Made by a program: the position numbers and the translations under genes
Source of the DNA: Clostridia bacterium
GTDB taxonomy: Bacteria; Bacillota; Clostridia; TANB77; CAG-508
Assembly (NCBI GenBank): GCA_900753165.1
Contig: CAADYC010000001.1
Span: 1 to 36,005 of the forward strand
Length of the DNA: 36,005 nucleotides
Reading direction: 5' to 3'
Shown here: piece by piece, positions 26,106-35,771 of the stretch
How the letters are laid out: every line of letters starts with the position of its first letter
How positions within the stretch are numbered: the first letter of the stretch is position 1
Notes under the pieces: model-generated
Databases searched by the model: none
Seen by the model: only the letters and a program-made list of their open reading frames with translations
Told to the model about the DNA's origin: nothing

Positions 26106-28400
26106 CTATTCATTTCCCTTCAAACTAGAAACCATATCAATCTTCTTAACTTTTCTAGAAAGCACCTTATTAACAACAACAGAAACCACTAAACTACCAA
26201 CTGTTGCATACAAATAAGAAACCAAATTAATATAAGCATTAAAATCATAATTATCACCAAGGGCAGATTTAAAAATATAATCTAACATCAAAAATCCAAG
26301 AGGTAAACCAAAAATAATTCCAACTACTGTCAACCACAAATTTTGCTTAACAAATATATTTTTAATTTGTTTGTCTTTAAAACCTAAAACTTTCAATGTT
26401 GCAAATTGATATTGTTTTTCTGTAAATGATAATATTCCTAAATTGTAGATTATTACAAAACCTAATATTGCTGAAACAACAATTAATAAAACTATCATCA
26501 TTTGCACTGTTTCTAACATACTTTCCATACCTTTTTTTAATGTTGCTATACTTTGGATAGTATCTACTCCATCAATTGTTTTTGTTTCACTCAAATCTTC
26601 GTCTGTATATACCACATCTGCTTTATATGTAAGTCCTAATGACTCAAAATATTTTCTTGTCATATTTAATTGTTGATTTTGTGGGTCTCTATTTAGTCCA
26701 ACAATTTTGCAAGTGTACCAATTGTCATCTCCAAATATGTGCCAAGTTATTTCGTCTCCAACTTTTAAGTCATATTTTTCTGACAATTTTTCTGTGATGT
26801 AAACTCCATCATCTTGTAAGTCTATATATTCTTTTTTGTGATTTGTGTATTTTAATTTATCTGGTGCATCATTTACTGTTAAAGTATTTGTTTCTTTTTT
26901 ATCACCATTTTTAATTTCTATTCCATAAGATTTACTTGTTTGATTACCATATTTTTCTGTTATATTTGTAAATTGCTCATCTGTGTAATTGTTTGAAAGT
27001 GAAAGTTTATATTCAAAGTTGCTTATTTTATCAAATTCCCAACTTAAATATGATTTCATTGTATCCATCATTCCAAATGCACATAGCATAAGCATTGTAC
27101 ATCCTGTAATTCCAACAATTGCCATCAAACTTCTACCTTTATTTCTTCCAACATCTCTCAAATTCCATCTTGTAGAAATTGATGCTTTTTTGAATATTCC
27201 TTTTGTTGTTAAATCAAATTTTGTATTTTTAACTTTTGGTATTTCTAGTCTTAAAGCCTCAACTGCTGATTCTTTTAATATACTTCTGCATGATAAATAC
27301 GTTACAAGTGTAATCAAGGCTACTACTGCAATTGCTAATATATAGACAACTGGAATTAGTACTGTGTTATATACTGGAACTTCAAAATAACTCATTTCCG
27401 TATTTAAAAAGAACGTTCCCAATGCGTATTTTCCAACGAAAAGTCCTGCCAAACTAGCAATTAAACTAATTATAAATCCATATCCTACATAATGATTTAT
27501 TATTTTTCTATTTTTAAATCCTAATGCTTTTAGTGTTCCAATTTGTGTTCTTTGTTTTTTTACAAATCTGTTCATTGTTGTTGTTACTGATAATACTGCT
27601 ATAAATAAGAACAAAAATGTAAATACTCCTGAATATGTTGTTCCTTCTTCAATTTCTGAATTATATCCTTTATAAGATACACTTGATTCTCTGTCTGTTA
27701 CTGCTACTGCTGATTTTATGTTGTTTTCCAAATCTGCCTTTGTTTCTTGTGTTTTGTCTGTGTTATCTACATCAACTATTATTTGGTTAAAAATCTCAGG
27801 CATTCCTTGTGGTAATTCATTTATTGATAAATATATAAATCCATAATTTTTATGTGTTGGGAATATTTCAGTATCATCTTTTACAAAATATACGTGGTCT
27901 GGTGTGTTTACTAAACCTACTATTTTTTCAGTCATTATCATATTTTGATATGTAAATGTTATTTCATCTCCAACTTTTAGATCTAAATTTTTAGCCAAAT
28001 AACTATCAAACCATACACCTTTTTTGTCTTTGCTAAATTCTTCACCATCTACAACATACATTTTTGAAATATTGTTAGATTCTATGAAGTTTGTATCTAA
28101 TGTTACATTATCTTTATTTTCAAGTTCTGTATTTATTGTTAACATTCTTTCTGCATCTTTTACATTTTCAGTATTTTTTACTTTTTCAAAATCTTCATTG
28201 CTGAAATTTTCTCCTGATAGCCATATGTCTTGAAAGTTGTTGTTTTTATAGTAATTGTCTGCACTTTTTTCCATTCCATCCATATATGCGTGTATTCCTG
28301 CAAATACGAATACTCCTAAAAATACCATTATGAAAATGTTGAAGAATTGCATTTTGTTTTGTCTTATATCTCTTAATCTTTTTTTACTTAATTTTTTCAT
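26106..28400 (-). CDS. ABC transporter permease (FtsX/MacB type)
   Basis: A 764-aa membrane protein with an N-terminal helix (about 18-38), a large extracytoplasmic region, two FtsX-type helical blocks (about 260-380 and 640-755) and a second extracytoplasmic domain (about 450-620). The repeat TLKALGFKNRKI / TLKVLGFKDKQI, which contacts the ATPase, occurs before each block. This layout is common in Firmicutes antimicrobial-peptide resistance and lipoprotein-type systems. It follows its ATPase gene by 16 nt in one operon controlled by the divergent TetR regulator. Substrate unknown. Confidence 0.92.
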   Translation of the reverse strand: MKKLSKKRLRDIRQNKMQFFNIFIMVFLGVFVFAGIHAYMDGMEKSADNYYKNNNFQDIWLSGENFSNEDFEKVKNTENVKDAERMLTINTELENKDNVTLDTNFIESNNISKMYVVDGEEFSKDKKGVWFDSYLAKNLDLKVGDEITFTYQNMIMTEKIVGLVNTPDHVYFVKDDTEIFPTHKNYGFIYLSINELPQGMPEIFNQIIVDVDNTDKTQETKADLENNIKSAVAVTDRESSVSYKGYNSEIEEGTTYSGVFTFLFLFIAVLSVTTTMNRFVKKQRTQIGTLKALGFKNRKIINHYVGYGFIISLIASLAGLFVGKYALGTFFLNTEMSYFEVPVYNTVLIPVVYILAIAVVALITLVTYLSCRSILKESAVEALRLEIPKVKNTKFDLTTKGIFKKASISTRWNLRDVGRNKGRSLMAIVGITGCTMLMLCAFGMMDTMKSYLSWEFDKISNFEYKLSLSNNYTDEQFTNITEKYGNQTSKSYGIEIKNGDKKETNTLTVNDAPDKLKYTNHKKEYIDLQDDGVYITEKLSEKYDLKVGDEITWHIFGDDNWYTCKIVGLNRDPQNQQLNMTRKYFESLGLTYKADVVYTDEDLSETKTIDGVDTIQSIATLKKGMESMLETVQMMIVLLIVVSAILGFVIIYNLGILSFTEKQYQFATLKVLGFKDKQIKNIFVKQNLWLTVVGIIFGLPLGFLMLDYIFKSALGDNYDFNAYINLVSYLYATVGSLVVSVVVNKVLSRKVKKIDMVSSLKGNE

Positions 28401-28416
28401 TTTCGATTCCTTTCTT

Positions 28417-29127
28417 TTACCATTTTACTTCATCTATATTTTTAGGATTTTCATTTGTTGTCACACTCTCAATTTTTCCGTTTTTAACTCTTATTACAGT
28501 ATCTGCAATATCTGCAAACAAGCTGTTATGAGTTACTATAATTACTGTGTTTGCACCATTGTTTCCATCACATTGTTTCTTTAATAATTTTAAAACTTCA
28601 ACACCTGTCTTAGAATCTAGTGCACCTGTTGGTTCGTCACATAATAATAACTTTGGATTTTTAGCAATTGCTCTTGCAATTGAAACTCTTTGTTGTTCTC
28701 CACCAGATAATTGGTTTGGAAATTTATTCATATGTTGTTCAAGTCCAACTGCTTTTATTGCTTCTTTACTATCATTTCCGCTTTTTACTATATCTTTTAC
28801 TAACTCTACATTTTCTAATACTGTTAGTGTTGGCAAGATATTATAGAATTGAAAAATAAATCCTATGTTTTCTGCTCTGTAGTCACTTAATTGACTTTCT
28901 GTGTATTTTGATATTTCTTCTCCATCAATTTTGATACTTCCACTTGTTGGTGTATCCATTCCACCTATTAGATTTAATAGTGTTGATTTTCCTGCTCCTG
29001 ATGGTCCAAGTATTACTACAAATTCTCCTTTGTTTATCTCCAAGTCTATGTTGTCTAGTGCTTTGAATTCATTTTCTCCTATTTTGTAAGTTTTACTTAC
29101 TTTTTTTAGTTCTACTATTTTTTTCAT
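28417..29127 (-). CDS. ABC transporter ATP-binding protein (MacB/LolD type)
   Basis: A 236-aa ATPase with Walker A GPSGAGKST, signature LSGGEQQRVSIARA, Walker B LLLCDEPTGALD and the H-loop THN. The GALDS form is typical of MacB/LolD-class ATPases that pair with FtsX permeases. First gene of the operon, with AAGGAGG before the ATG and operator sites between promoter and start. Confidence 0.95.
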   Translation of the reverse strand: MKKIVELKKVSKTYKIGENEFKALDNIDLEINKGEFVVILGPSGAGKSTLLNLIGGMDTPTSGSIKIDGEEISKYTESQLSDYRAENIGFIFQFYNILPTLTVLENVELVKDIVKSGNDSKEAIKAVGLEQHMNKFPNQLSGGEQQRVSIARAIAKNPKLLLCDEPTGALDSKTGVEVLKLLKKQCDGNNGANTVIIVTHNSLFADIADTVIRVKNGKIESVTTNENPKNIDEVKW

Positions 29128-29142
29128 AACTCCTCCTTAATG

Positions 29143-29156
29143 TGAAACTTATTTCA
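29143..29156. promoter_or_regulatory. Operator 1, TGAAA-N4-TTTCA
   Basis: A perfect inverted repeat lying between the ABC promoter start point and its ribosome site. It matches operator 2, and the flanking bases (AATGTGAAA...ATTTCATATTT) extend the match in inverted orientation. Confidence 0.65.
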
Positions 29157-29169
29157 TATTTTCAAAATT

Positions 29170-29198
29170 ATTATATATTTATATTATATTGTTGTCAA
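29170..29198 (-). promoter_or_regulatory. ABC operon promoter
   Basis: Minus-strand TTGACA (29193-29198), 17-bp spacer, TATAAT (29170-29175): full consensus, so strong unless repressed. Confidence 0.8.
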
Positions 29199-29206
29199 TA
29201 GAAATA

Positions 29207-29220
29207 TGAAATATTTTTCA
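29207..29220. promoter_or_regulatory. Operator 2, TGAAA-N4-TTTCA
   Basis: A perfect inverted repeat between the -35 boxes of the two divergent promoters (9 bp from the ABC -35 and 7 bp from the tetR -35). One bound dimer could block both. Confidence 0.65.
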
Positions 29221-29227
29221 CATTTGT

Positions 29228-29256
29228 TTGACATTTATTTTTTTTGCTATTATAAT
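29228..29256 (+). promoter_or_regulatory. TetR regulator promoter
   Basis: TTGACA (29228-29233), 17-bp spacer, TATAAT (29251-29256): full consensus. Confidence 0.8.
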
Positions 29257-29288
29257 AGTGTTTGTATATTAGAAAGGAATTGTTTTAA

Positions 29289-29891
29289 ATGAAAATAAAT
29301 GAAATTAGAGAACCTATTCAAAAACGTTCTATTGAGAAAAAAGAAAAAATAATAAAAGCAGGTTTTGAATTAATCTGCGAGAAAGGATATTACAATACTA
29401 ATACAGCTGAAATTGCAAAGGCTGCAGGAGTTTCTACAGGTATTATATATCAATATTTTAAAGATAAACATGATATTTTGGTTGAAGGAATTAAAAGATA
29501 TGCTAGTGATATTTTTTATCCTATGTTGAATGTAACATCAGATATAAAAATTGATAAAAATAACCTTGATTCTATTTTAAGAAATATGATTAACGCCTTT
29601 GTTGAAAACCATAAACTTTCACAAATTGCTCATGAGGAAATTATGTCTATGACTCATTCTGATAAGGAAATTGCTGGGTTTTTCCAAGAAAATGAAATGG
29701 CTATGACTAAAAATATTTCTAGGATTTTATTGGATAATGGTTTTGATGCAAAAAATCTTGATGAAAAGGTTCATATTTCTATTCATTTGATTGATGATTT
29801 GTGTCATGAGATTGTTTATCATAAGCACAAGGATTTGGATTATGATGTTATGATTAATTTGGTTATTGAGAATATATTGAATTTTATATAA
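29289..29891 (+). CDS. TetR/AcrR family transcriptional regulator
   Basis: A 200-aa one-component repressor. The N-terminal helix-turn-helix (about residues 20-62) contains the typical TAEIAKAAGVSTGIIYQYFKDK, and the helical C-terminal domain is the ligand-binding and dimer part. AGAAAGGAA lies upstream of the ATG. It is divergent from the ATPase/permease operon, and both promoters share the TGAAA-N4-TTTCA operators, so it very likely represses the transporter and itself until the transported compound binds. Ligand unknown. Confidence 0.93.
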   Translation: MKINEIREPIQKRSIEKKEKIIKAGFELICEKGYYNTNTAEIAKAAGVSTGIIYQYFKDKHDILVEGIKRYASDIFYPMLNVTSDIKIDKNNLDSILRNMINAFVENHKLSQIAHEEIMSMTHSDKEIAGFFQENEMAMTKNISRILLDNGFDAKNLDEKVHISIHLIDDLCHEIVYHKHKDLDYDVMINLVIENILNFI

Positions 29892-30012
29892 AATTCTGTT
29901 ATAATTTTAATATAATTTTTATTATTATGCTAAGTGCATATTTATATAGATTATAATATTAATTTAATATTATTTAGTTACAATTAATTGGTTTTGACGA
30001 AAGGAGATTCTT

Positions 30013-30504
30013 ATGAAAAAGAAAAAACGGTCAATAACAAATTTAAGTAGGGAGGCATACATTAAGAAGAAAACAAGAAATTTTTTGTTCTTTATTTATT
30101 TAATAGTATTAGCTAGTGCATTATTGTCTGGTATTCTTATTGGTCTGAAACCAATGAATGTCCTGATACTGATAATTGCTATATTTCTATTTGAAATAGT
30201 TTTTAGCTTCGCATTTAAAAAGGTTCTTTATACGTTATATGATATTGAATTTAATAGAATTTCAAGTGTAAACTTGGTTAATGAGTCTTTATCATCTGAA
30301 ACATTCACAGAGGTTATTCCGTTGCATAGAATTTATGAACATAGTTATTTTCTTGTTTCTTTAACTAATATTGCAAAATTTTATGCAATTATTAGAAATG
30401 GATCAGAAGTTTCTATTTATATACAATTTAACGCTGAGGACGAACTTCGTTTTTTAGAAGATATCCCTAAAGAAAAATTTCAAATCCGCTACAAACTTAA
30501 ATAA
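30013..30504 (+). CDS. Hypothetical membrane protein
   Basis: A 163-aa protein not recognised. A basic N-terminus (MKKKKRS) is followed by two adjacent membrane helices (about 25-45 and 49-70), then a cytoplasmic-looking soluble domain (75-163) with beta-strand character (SYFLVSLTNIAKFYAIIRNG, EVSIYIQF). The two-helix-plus-PH-like layout is reminiscent of small membrane-anchored PH-fold proteins such as YcxB-like families, but I cannot confirm this. AAAGGAG precedes the ATG. It ends before a strong terminator. The spacer 29892-30012 is AT-rich with several possible -10 boxes and no other feature. Confidence 0.75.
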   Translation: MKKKKRSITNLSREAYIKKKTRNFLFFIYLIVLASALLSGILIGLKPMNVLILIIAIFLFEIVFSFAFKKVLYTLYDIEFNRISSVNLVNESLSSETFTEVIPLHRIYEHSYFLVSLTNIAKFYAIIRNGSEVSIYIQFNAEDELRFLEDIPKEKFQIRYKLK

Positions 30505-30510
30505 TTGTAT

Positions 30511-30560
30511 AATACCCCCGCATAAAGTTTATTATAAGCTTTATGCGGGGGTGTTCTTTT
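30511..30560. terminator. Strong terminator between convergent genes
   Basis: A stem of about 17 bp (30511-30527 with 30539-30555), including a CCCCC/GGGGG block, has an 11-nt loop. It is followed on the plus strand by TTCTTTT. It insulates the hypothetical gene from the minus-strand ABC gene. Confidence 0.85.
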
Positions 30561-30589
30561 ATTTTTACTTCTACATTTCTATGCAATGA

Positions 30590-33193
30590 TTACTCGGTTC
30601 TTAATGCAATTACCGGGTCTTTTTTACTTGCAATTTTGGCTGGAATTAAACCTGCAATAATTGTCAAGAACATGCTAATAAGAACTAACACAACACCAGC
30701 CTTAAATGGTACAGCAGTTACCACTTTAACACCTGTTACTGCATAAATCATGCTATTTATTGGAAGTGTCAATAATACTGTAATTCCTATTCCTATAAGG
30801 CCTGATATTAAACCTATAATCAAAGTTTCTGCATTAAATACTCTTGAAATATCTTTTTTAGATGCTCCAATTGCTCTTAAAATTCCAATTTCTTTTGTTC
30901 TCTCTAATACAGAAATATATGTTATAATACCTATCATTATTGAAGATACTATTAATGATATTGCTACAAATGCAATTAATACATAACTTATTGTATTAAT
31001 AATTTGGCTTACAGATTTCATCATTGTTCCAACTATATCTGTGTAACTTATTGTGTTTTCTTCTTTTCCATCATCTCTTTGTTTTTGGTTATATTCTTCT
31101 ATTGCACTTGATATTTTATCTTTTGATTCAAAATCTTTTGGATAAATGCTAATTGATGTTGGTGTATCAATATCAACTGCACCTAATTTTTGTAGATTTT
31201 TTTCATAGCTTGAGTCTTTATTTGCTGAATACGTTTCCATCATTTGGGCAATTTCTTCACTACTTAATTTGCTCATTGCCATTCTTTGCTCTGCTGTTAA
31301 ATTCTCCATTGAAGATGTATCTTTATCTGTTGGGAATTTTAAACCTGAGAATACATTTATATCTTTGTTTTCTTTTTGTTCTTTAATGATTTGTGCATCA
31401 TTTGATTTTTCTACTACATATTCTTTTAATTGTTTTGTATATCCTATACCACTTGTAACAGAAGTACTTACAGCACTTTGTTCATTTGGTTTTATAATTC
31501 CAACTACTTTTACAGTTTCCGCATTATTAAGTTTTTCTTTTAAATAATTATCGTAATCCTCTTTGTTTACCCATAATCCATTTTTCTTTTGATAATAATC
31601 TGAATTTAATAATAGTTTAAATTGTAAGTTTAAAAGGTCGTCATATGAATATGATGTTGATTCTTGATTTTCATCAAGTTTTTCCCCATTTTCTACTGCT
31701 TTCCATTTATCTTTAAGTTCACTTTGGTCTTTTAGTCCTAATGAATATAATGTGTAATCGTCTATTCTTCCATCTTCTTTTAATACTAAAACTACCTCAT
31801 TATATTGTTTTGGCCAACTTCCTTTTACTAAATCATATTGAGATTCTAATAATTGTTGATTGTCTAACATTTCAAAACATATGTCAGTATTTGTCATCAT
31901 TGAACTTCCAAATACAGATGACATAGCTGAATTGTTTTGCGCTTCTATCATATCTCCCATTCCAAATGCATTCATTACTGTACTTGGATTTACCCTTACA
32001 ATTCCATTGTCCGTATTTGCTCTATATAAATTGATATTTAAGTCATATCCATATTTTATACTATTACTATTTTTTGTAATTTCATTATTGCCATCGTCCA
32101 AATATTTTTTTAATTCTTTCAAATTATTACTTTGTTTTTTATTAGAAAGTGTTGTTATCATATCATTCATTATATCTGCTGAATATGCTTTTCCTTCTTC
32201 TTTGTTTTCCGTGTTATCTGTGTTTTCACCAGACATAGACTGCATTAAGCTTGACATATCTACTGTTGATTCTTCTATTGTAATTGGATATGAAGAAAGT
32301 GTATCTTCTTCTACTTTGTTTATATAATTCTGTACTCCTGTTGAAATTGCTAAAATTAGTGCAATTCCTATTATTCCAATACTTCCTGCAAATGATGTTA
32401 ATATTGTTCTTCCTTTTTTAGTCATTAAATTATTTAGACTTAATCGTAACGCTGTAAGGAACTTCATTGATGTTCTTCTCTTTTTAGTGTCTTCCTTTTT
32501 TTCCTCTTTTTGATGTTCTATTGGGTCTGAATCATCTGTTATTTTTCCATCAAGTATTCTTATTATTCTACTTGAATATTTTTCTGCAAGTTCTGGGTTG
32601 TGTGTAACCATTATTATTAGTTTGTCTTTTGATATTTTCTTTAATATTTTCATTACTTGCACACTTGTTTTGGTGTCTAATGCACCTGTTGGTTCGTCTG
32701 CCAAAATAATATCTGGATTATTTACTAGGGCTCTTGCTATTGCAACTCTTTGCATTTGTCCACCTGATAATTGGTTTGGCTTTTTGTGTATTTGTTCTTT
32801 TAATCCAACCTCTTCTAGTGCTTTTATAGCTCTTTGTTTTCTTTCTTTTCTAGATACTCCTGATATTGTTAATGCTAGCTCTACATTTGATAATACTGTT
32901 TGATATCCTATTAAGTTGTAACTTTGGAATACAAAACCTACTGAATAATTTCTGTATGCATCCCAGTCTCTGTCTTTAAAGTCTTTTGTTGATTTTCCAT
33001 TTATTATTAAGTCTCCTGATGTATATCTATCTAGACCTCCTATAATATTTAAAAGCGTTGTTTTTCCACATCCACTTTGTCCTAGTATTGAAACAAATTC
33101 TGATTCTCTAAATTCTATGTTTATTCCTTTTAAAGCTTCTACTTTTTCGTCTCCACTTACATATGTCTTTTTTATGTTTTTAAGTTTTAACAT
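30590..33193 (-). CDS. ABC transporter, fused ATPase and FtsX permease
   Basis: An 867-aa MacB-like fusion. The N-terminal ATPase (1-225) has Walker A GQSGCGKTT, signature LSGGQMQRVAIARA and Walker B ILADEPTGALD. A charged linker follows (225-245), then one membrane helix (about 262-285). A large extracytoplasmic domain (about 290-715) comes next, and three C-terminal helices of the FtsX type with the coupling segment ERTKEIGILRAIGASKKDI. MacB relatives work as homodimers that move peptides or envelope-bound substrates mechanically; the substrate here is unknown. GAAAGGAG precedes the ATG. No regulator or partner gene adjoins it. Confidence 0.94.
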   Translation of the reverse strand: MLKLKNIKKTYVSGDEKVEALKGINIEFRESEFVSILGQSGCGKTTLLNIIGGLDRYTSGDLIINGKSTKDFKDRDWDAYRNYSVGFVFQSYNLIGYQTVLSNVELALTISGVSRKERKQRAIKALEEVGLKEQIHKKPNQLSGGQMQRVAIARALVNNPDIILADEPTGALDTKTSVQVMKILKKISKDKLIIMVTHNPELAEKYSSRIIRILDGKITDDSDPIEHQKEEKKEDTKKRRTSMKFLTALRLSLNNLMTKKGRTILTSFAGSIGIIGIALILAISTGVQNYINKVEEDTLSSYPITIEESTVDMSSLMQSMSGENTDNTENKEEGKAYSADIMNDMITTLSNKKQSNNLKELKKYLDDGNNEITKNSNSIKYGYDLNINLYRANTDNGIVRVNPSTVMNAFGMGDMIEAQNNSAMSSVFGSSMMTNTDICFEMLDNQQLLESQYDLVKGSWPKQYNEVVLVLKEDGRIDDYTLYSLGLKDQSELKDKWKAVENGEKLDENQESTSYSYDDLLNLQFKLLLNSDYYQKKNGLWVNKEDYDNYLKEKLNNAETVKVVGIIKPNEQSAVSTSVTSGIGYTKQLKEYVVEKSNDAQIIKEQKENKDINVFSGLKFPTDKDTSSMENLTAEQRMAMSKLSSEEIAQMMETYSANKDSSYEKNLQKLGAVDIDTPTSISIYPKDFESKDKISSAIEEYNQKQRDDGKEENTISYTDIVGTMMKSVSQIINTISYVLIAFVAISLIVSSIMIGIITYISVLERTKEIGILRAIGASKKDISRVFNAETLIIGLISGLIGIGITVLLTLPINSMIYAVTGVKVVTAVPFKAGVVLVLISMFLTIIAGLIPAKIASKKDPVIALRTE

Positions 33194-33270
33194 AAATTTC
33201 TCCTTTCGTTAATTTATATTATACTTATATCATAAATTTGAATGTTTTCATAGTATTTTTTATAAATTAA

Positions 33271-33292
33271 GGAGCTATGTTTTCATAGCCCC
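33271..33292 (-). terminator. Terminator after metK
   Basis: GGGGCTATG/CATAGCTCC on the minus strand (one G-U pair) has a 4-nt A loop, followed by TTAATTTAT. About 35 nt after the metK stop codon. Confidence 0.6.
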
Positions 33293-33326
33293 TCTAAATG
33301 TTAGTTATTTGACAGGTGCGCAATTC

Positions 33327-34436
33327 CTACATTTCTATAATTTTCTCCCACTCTAAATTTTCTTTTCCAAAATGTCCATAATTGGTTGTTTTAGTATAAA
33401 TAGGCTCTCTAAGTTTTAAATATTCAATAATACCATTTGGTGTTAAGTCAAATTTTTCTCTTAACATATTTGCTAATTCTTCGTCTGATTTCTTACCTGT
33501 GCCAAAAGTATTTATACATATAGAAAGTGGTTCTTTCATACCAATAGCATATGAAATTTGTATTTCACATTTTTCTGCATATCCATTTGCAACAATATTT
33601 TTAGCAATGTGTCTTAACATATATGCACTACTTCTGTCTACTTTTGTTGCGTCTTTTCCTGAAAAAGCACCTCCTCCATGACGAGCATATCCACCATAAG
33701 TGTCTACTATTATTTTTCTACCTGTTAGTCCTGTATCTCCAAGCGGTCCACCTATTATAAATCTTCCTGTTGGATTTATATATATTTTTGTATTTTCGTC
33801 CATCATTTTTTCTGGTATTACTGATTTTATTACCTTTTCAGTAACGTCAGTTTTCAATTGTTCCATTGTTATTTCTGGTAAATGTTGTGTTGAAATTAAT
33901 ATTGTTTCTATTCTTTTTGGTTTATTATCTTCATATTCAACTGTTACTTGTGTTTTTCCATCTGGACGTAAATATGGTATTTCTTTTTGTTTTCGTACTT
34001 CTGTTAGTTTTTTTGCTAATTTATGTGCCATTGATATTGCATATGGCATATATTCTTCTGTTTCATTTGATGCATATCCAAACATTATTCCTTGGTCACC
34101 TGCTCCTCCATCATCTACTCCTAATGCAATGTCTGGACTTTGTTTTGTAATATCAACATTTATATTACATGTTCTATAATCCATATCTGTTTTTTCATTA
34201 TCATATCCTATATTTTTTATTGTTTGTCTTACTATATTTTCTATATCTACTTGTCCCTTTGATGTAACTTGTCCTGCTATTGTTACAGTGTTTCCTGTTA
34301 CAAATGTTTCTACTGCTACTCTTGAATATTTATCTTGTTTTAGATATTCATCTAATATACTGTCTGATATTAAATCTGCTACTTTGTCTGAGTGTCCTTC
34401 TGTTACACTTTCTGATGTAAAATAATATTTGTTCAT
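33327..34436 (-). CDS. metK: S-adenosylmethionine synthetase
   Basis: Makes S-adenosylmethionine from methionine and ATP. The 369-aa protein has the GHSDKVAD start, GAGDQGIMFGYA and the P-loop-like GGGAFSGKD, all hallmark MetK motifs. ATG at 34436 is chosen: AGGAGG lies 9 nt upstream, while an earlier in-frame ATG at 34463 would put that site inside the gene, and the N-terminus MNKYYFTSESVTEGH is standard. The upstream gap of about 115 nt is too short and unstructured for a SAM riboswitch, so none is called. Confidence 0.97.
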   Translation of the reverse strand: MNKYYFTSESVTEGHSDKVADLISDSILDEYLKQDKYSRVAVETFVTGNTVTIAGQVTSKGQVDIENIVRQTIKNIGYDNEKTDMDYRTCNINVDITKQSPDIALGVDDGGAGDQGIMFGYASNETEEYMPYAISMAHKLAKKLTEVRKQKEIPYLRPDGKTQVTVEYEDNKPKRIETILISTQHLPEITMEQLKTDVTEKVIKSVIPEKMMDENTKIYINPTGRFIIGGPLGDTGLTGRKIIVDTYGGYARHGGGAFSGKDATKVDRSSAYMLRHIAKNIVANGYAEKCEIQISYAIGMKEPLSICINTFGTGKKSDEELANMLREKFDLTPNGIIEYLKLREPIYTKTTNYGHFGKENLEWEKIIEM

Positions 34437-34550
34437 TTTTATTTTTCCTCCTATAACATGCAATTTAAAATTTTAATATAATTTATACAATTTTTAACTA
34501 TACTAAAAAATTACTTTTGTCTATATTATAGTCATTATTTCTTTAATTTA

Positions 34551-35075
34551 CTATATATTAGCAACAATTTTTTCATATTTTTTGTAATTAGGTTCGTATT
34601 TTTCTAACATTTTTATAAAGCTTTTGCAGTGACTTTTGTATTTTAGATGGCAATATTCATGTAAAACTATATAATCTATTACTTCTCTATTGTATTTTAC
34701 TATTTCAGGATTTATCGTTATTTTGTTTTCTTCACATCTTCCAAGTTCTTCGCTCATTTTTCTAATTTCATAATCTTCTGGTGCAAATCCTAATAATATT
34801 CTTGTTTTTTCCATAGCTCTTTCTACTTCTATTTTTGCTATTTGTTCATACATTTTGTCTATTGCTATGTCTAATATTCTCTCGTTGTTTGCTTTTTTAT
34901 ATTTGTTTGGTAGTGATATTTTTATAATTTTATCTTCTACATCTAGTTCAGCAACTTTGATATTTTTGTATATTATTTTCACTTTGTAATCTGTTCCTAA
35001 TACAGGCACTGGGTGTCTTTCTGCTGTTTCTTCTATTGTTATTTTTAGGTTAATTTTCTTTGTCATTATTTTCAT
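34551..35075 (-). CDS. YgjP-like zinc metallopeptidase
   Basis: A 174-aa protein of the YgjP/DUF45 metallopeptidase group. The zinc site HEYCH (139-143) and a third likely ligand His149 (HLKYKSHCKSF) are in place. The N-terminal half is a beta-rich segment typical of the family. The biological substrate is not known. The start has AAGGAG 9 nt upstream, and a promoter lies about 60 nt further up. A second in-frame ATG three codons later is possible but less well spaced. Confidence 0.85.
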   Translation of the reverse strand: MKIMTKKINLKITIEETAERHPVPVLGTDYKVKIIYKNIKVAELDVEDKIIKISLPNKYKKANNERILDIAIDKMYEQIAKIEVERAMEKTRILLGFAPEDYEIRKMSEELGRCEENKITINPEIVKYNREVIDYIVLHEYCHLKYKSHCKSFIKMLEKYEPNYKKYEKIVANI

Positions 35076-35135
35076 TTTATATCACTCCTTACAAATTTAT
35101 GTTTTGCAAAATCTTGTTCGTTTTTTGTTGTACTT

Positions 35136-35164
35136 ATTTTATATTTATTTTTTTATTTTGTCAA
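35136..35164 (-). promoter_or_regulatory. Promoter of metallopeptidase gene
   Basis: Minus-strand TTGACA (35159-35164), 17-bp spacer, TAAAAT (35136-35141). Confidence 0.65.
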
Positions 35165-35343
35165 TACTTTTTTAAAAAAAAATCAAAATTTTTGTTCGCT
35201 TATTTAAAAAATAAGAAGTAGAAAATTTCTACTCCACTTTCAAACTCTCATTTGCTTTTTATTGATAACTTTAATTTTCCTTATTTTATAATAACATAAG
35301 GATTCTCTCTAAAGCACTTCATTTAATATATCAAAAGCAACTT

Positions 35344-35373
35344 AAAAAACACGTAGGAATTAACTCCTACGTG
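35344..35373 (-). terminator. Terminator of the 108-aa hypothetical gene
   Basis: CACGTAGGA/TCCTACGTG (35350-35358 with 35365-35373) has a 6-nt loop and T6 on the minus strand. Confidence 0.9.
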
Positions 35374-35387
35374 CTTTGCATTCAAGC

Positions 35388-35714
35388 TTAATTTTTCTTA
35401 ACTTTCATACGAATCTTATACGGATCTACTTCGACATCAACTCTCTTTTTGATTGTATTATCATTTGACATTATATCTTTAATCAGATTAAAAATATAGT
35501 CAACTTCACCACTTTCTTCCGCGATGTAATGATTAACAATAATTTTTTCATCCTCTAGTTCCAAAAGTACAGAGTCAATGCCCAACTTTCCGAATTCAGA
35601 TATGGCTTCACAGATTATTTTTTTTGCCTTTTCTCTAGCCGTCTTATCGACTTCTTCCCGCTTTTTGAACGCATCATTAAATGCCTCATCAAATGCCTTG
35701 CCAAAATCATTCAT
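35388..35714 (-). CDS. Hypothetical protein, 108 aa
   Basis: Not recognised. It is an acidic/basic soluble protein: a helical N-terminal part rich in Lys/Glu/Ala (1-42) followed by two or three likely beta-strands (SVLLELEDEKIIVNHYI and DVEVDPYKIRMKVKK). No signal peptide or membrane helix. It is well supported as a gene by a consensus promoter, AAAGGAGG 8 nt before the ATG, and a strong terminator, so it is its own transcription unit. Confidence 0.75.
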   Translation of the reverse strand: MNDFGKAFDEAFNDAFKKREEVDKTAREKAKKIICEAISEFGKLGIDSVLLELEDEKIIVNHYIAEESGEVDYIFNLIKDIMSNDNTIKKRVDVEVDPYKIRMKVKKN

Positions 35715-35771
35715 ACATATGACCTCCTTTTATGTCTAGCTTGAATTACTATATTAACTATGAACTATATC

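Larger units (their letters stand above)
35076..35387. other. Gene-free AT-rich spacer
   Basis: No gene is seen. It holds the promoter of the metallopeptidase gene (35136-35164), a short palindrome AGTAGAAA/TTTCTACT at about 35217-35233, a weak TCCTTAT/ATAAGGA hairpin near 35277-35303, and the terminator of the next gene (35344-35373). Confidence 0.6.

Noticed and set aside
34437..34550. SAM riboswitch upstream of metK
   Set aside because: The gap is short and AT-rich, with no conserved multi-stem structure.
35217..35233. AATTTCTACT resembling a Cas12a direct-repeat core
   Set aside because: Single copy, no spacer array and no cas genes nearby. It is just part of a short palindrome.
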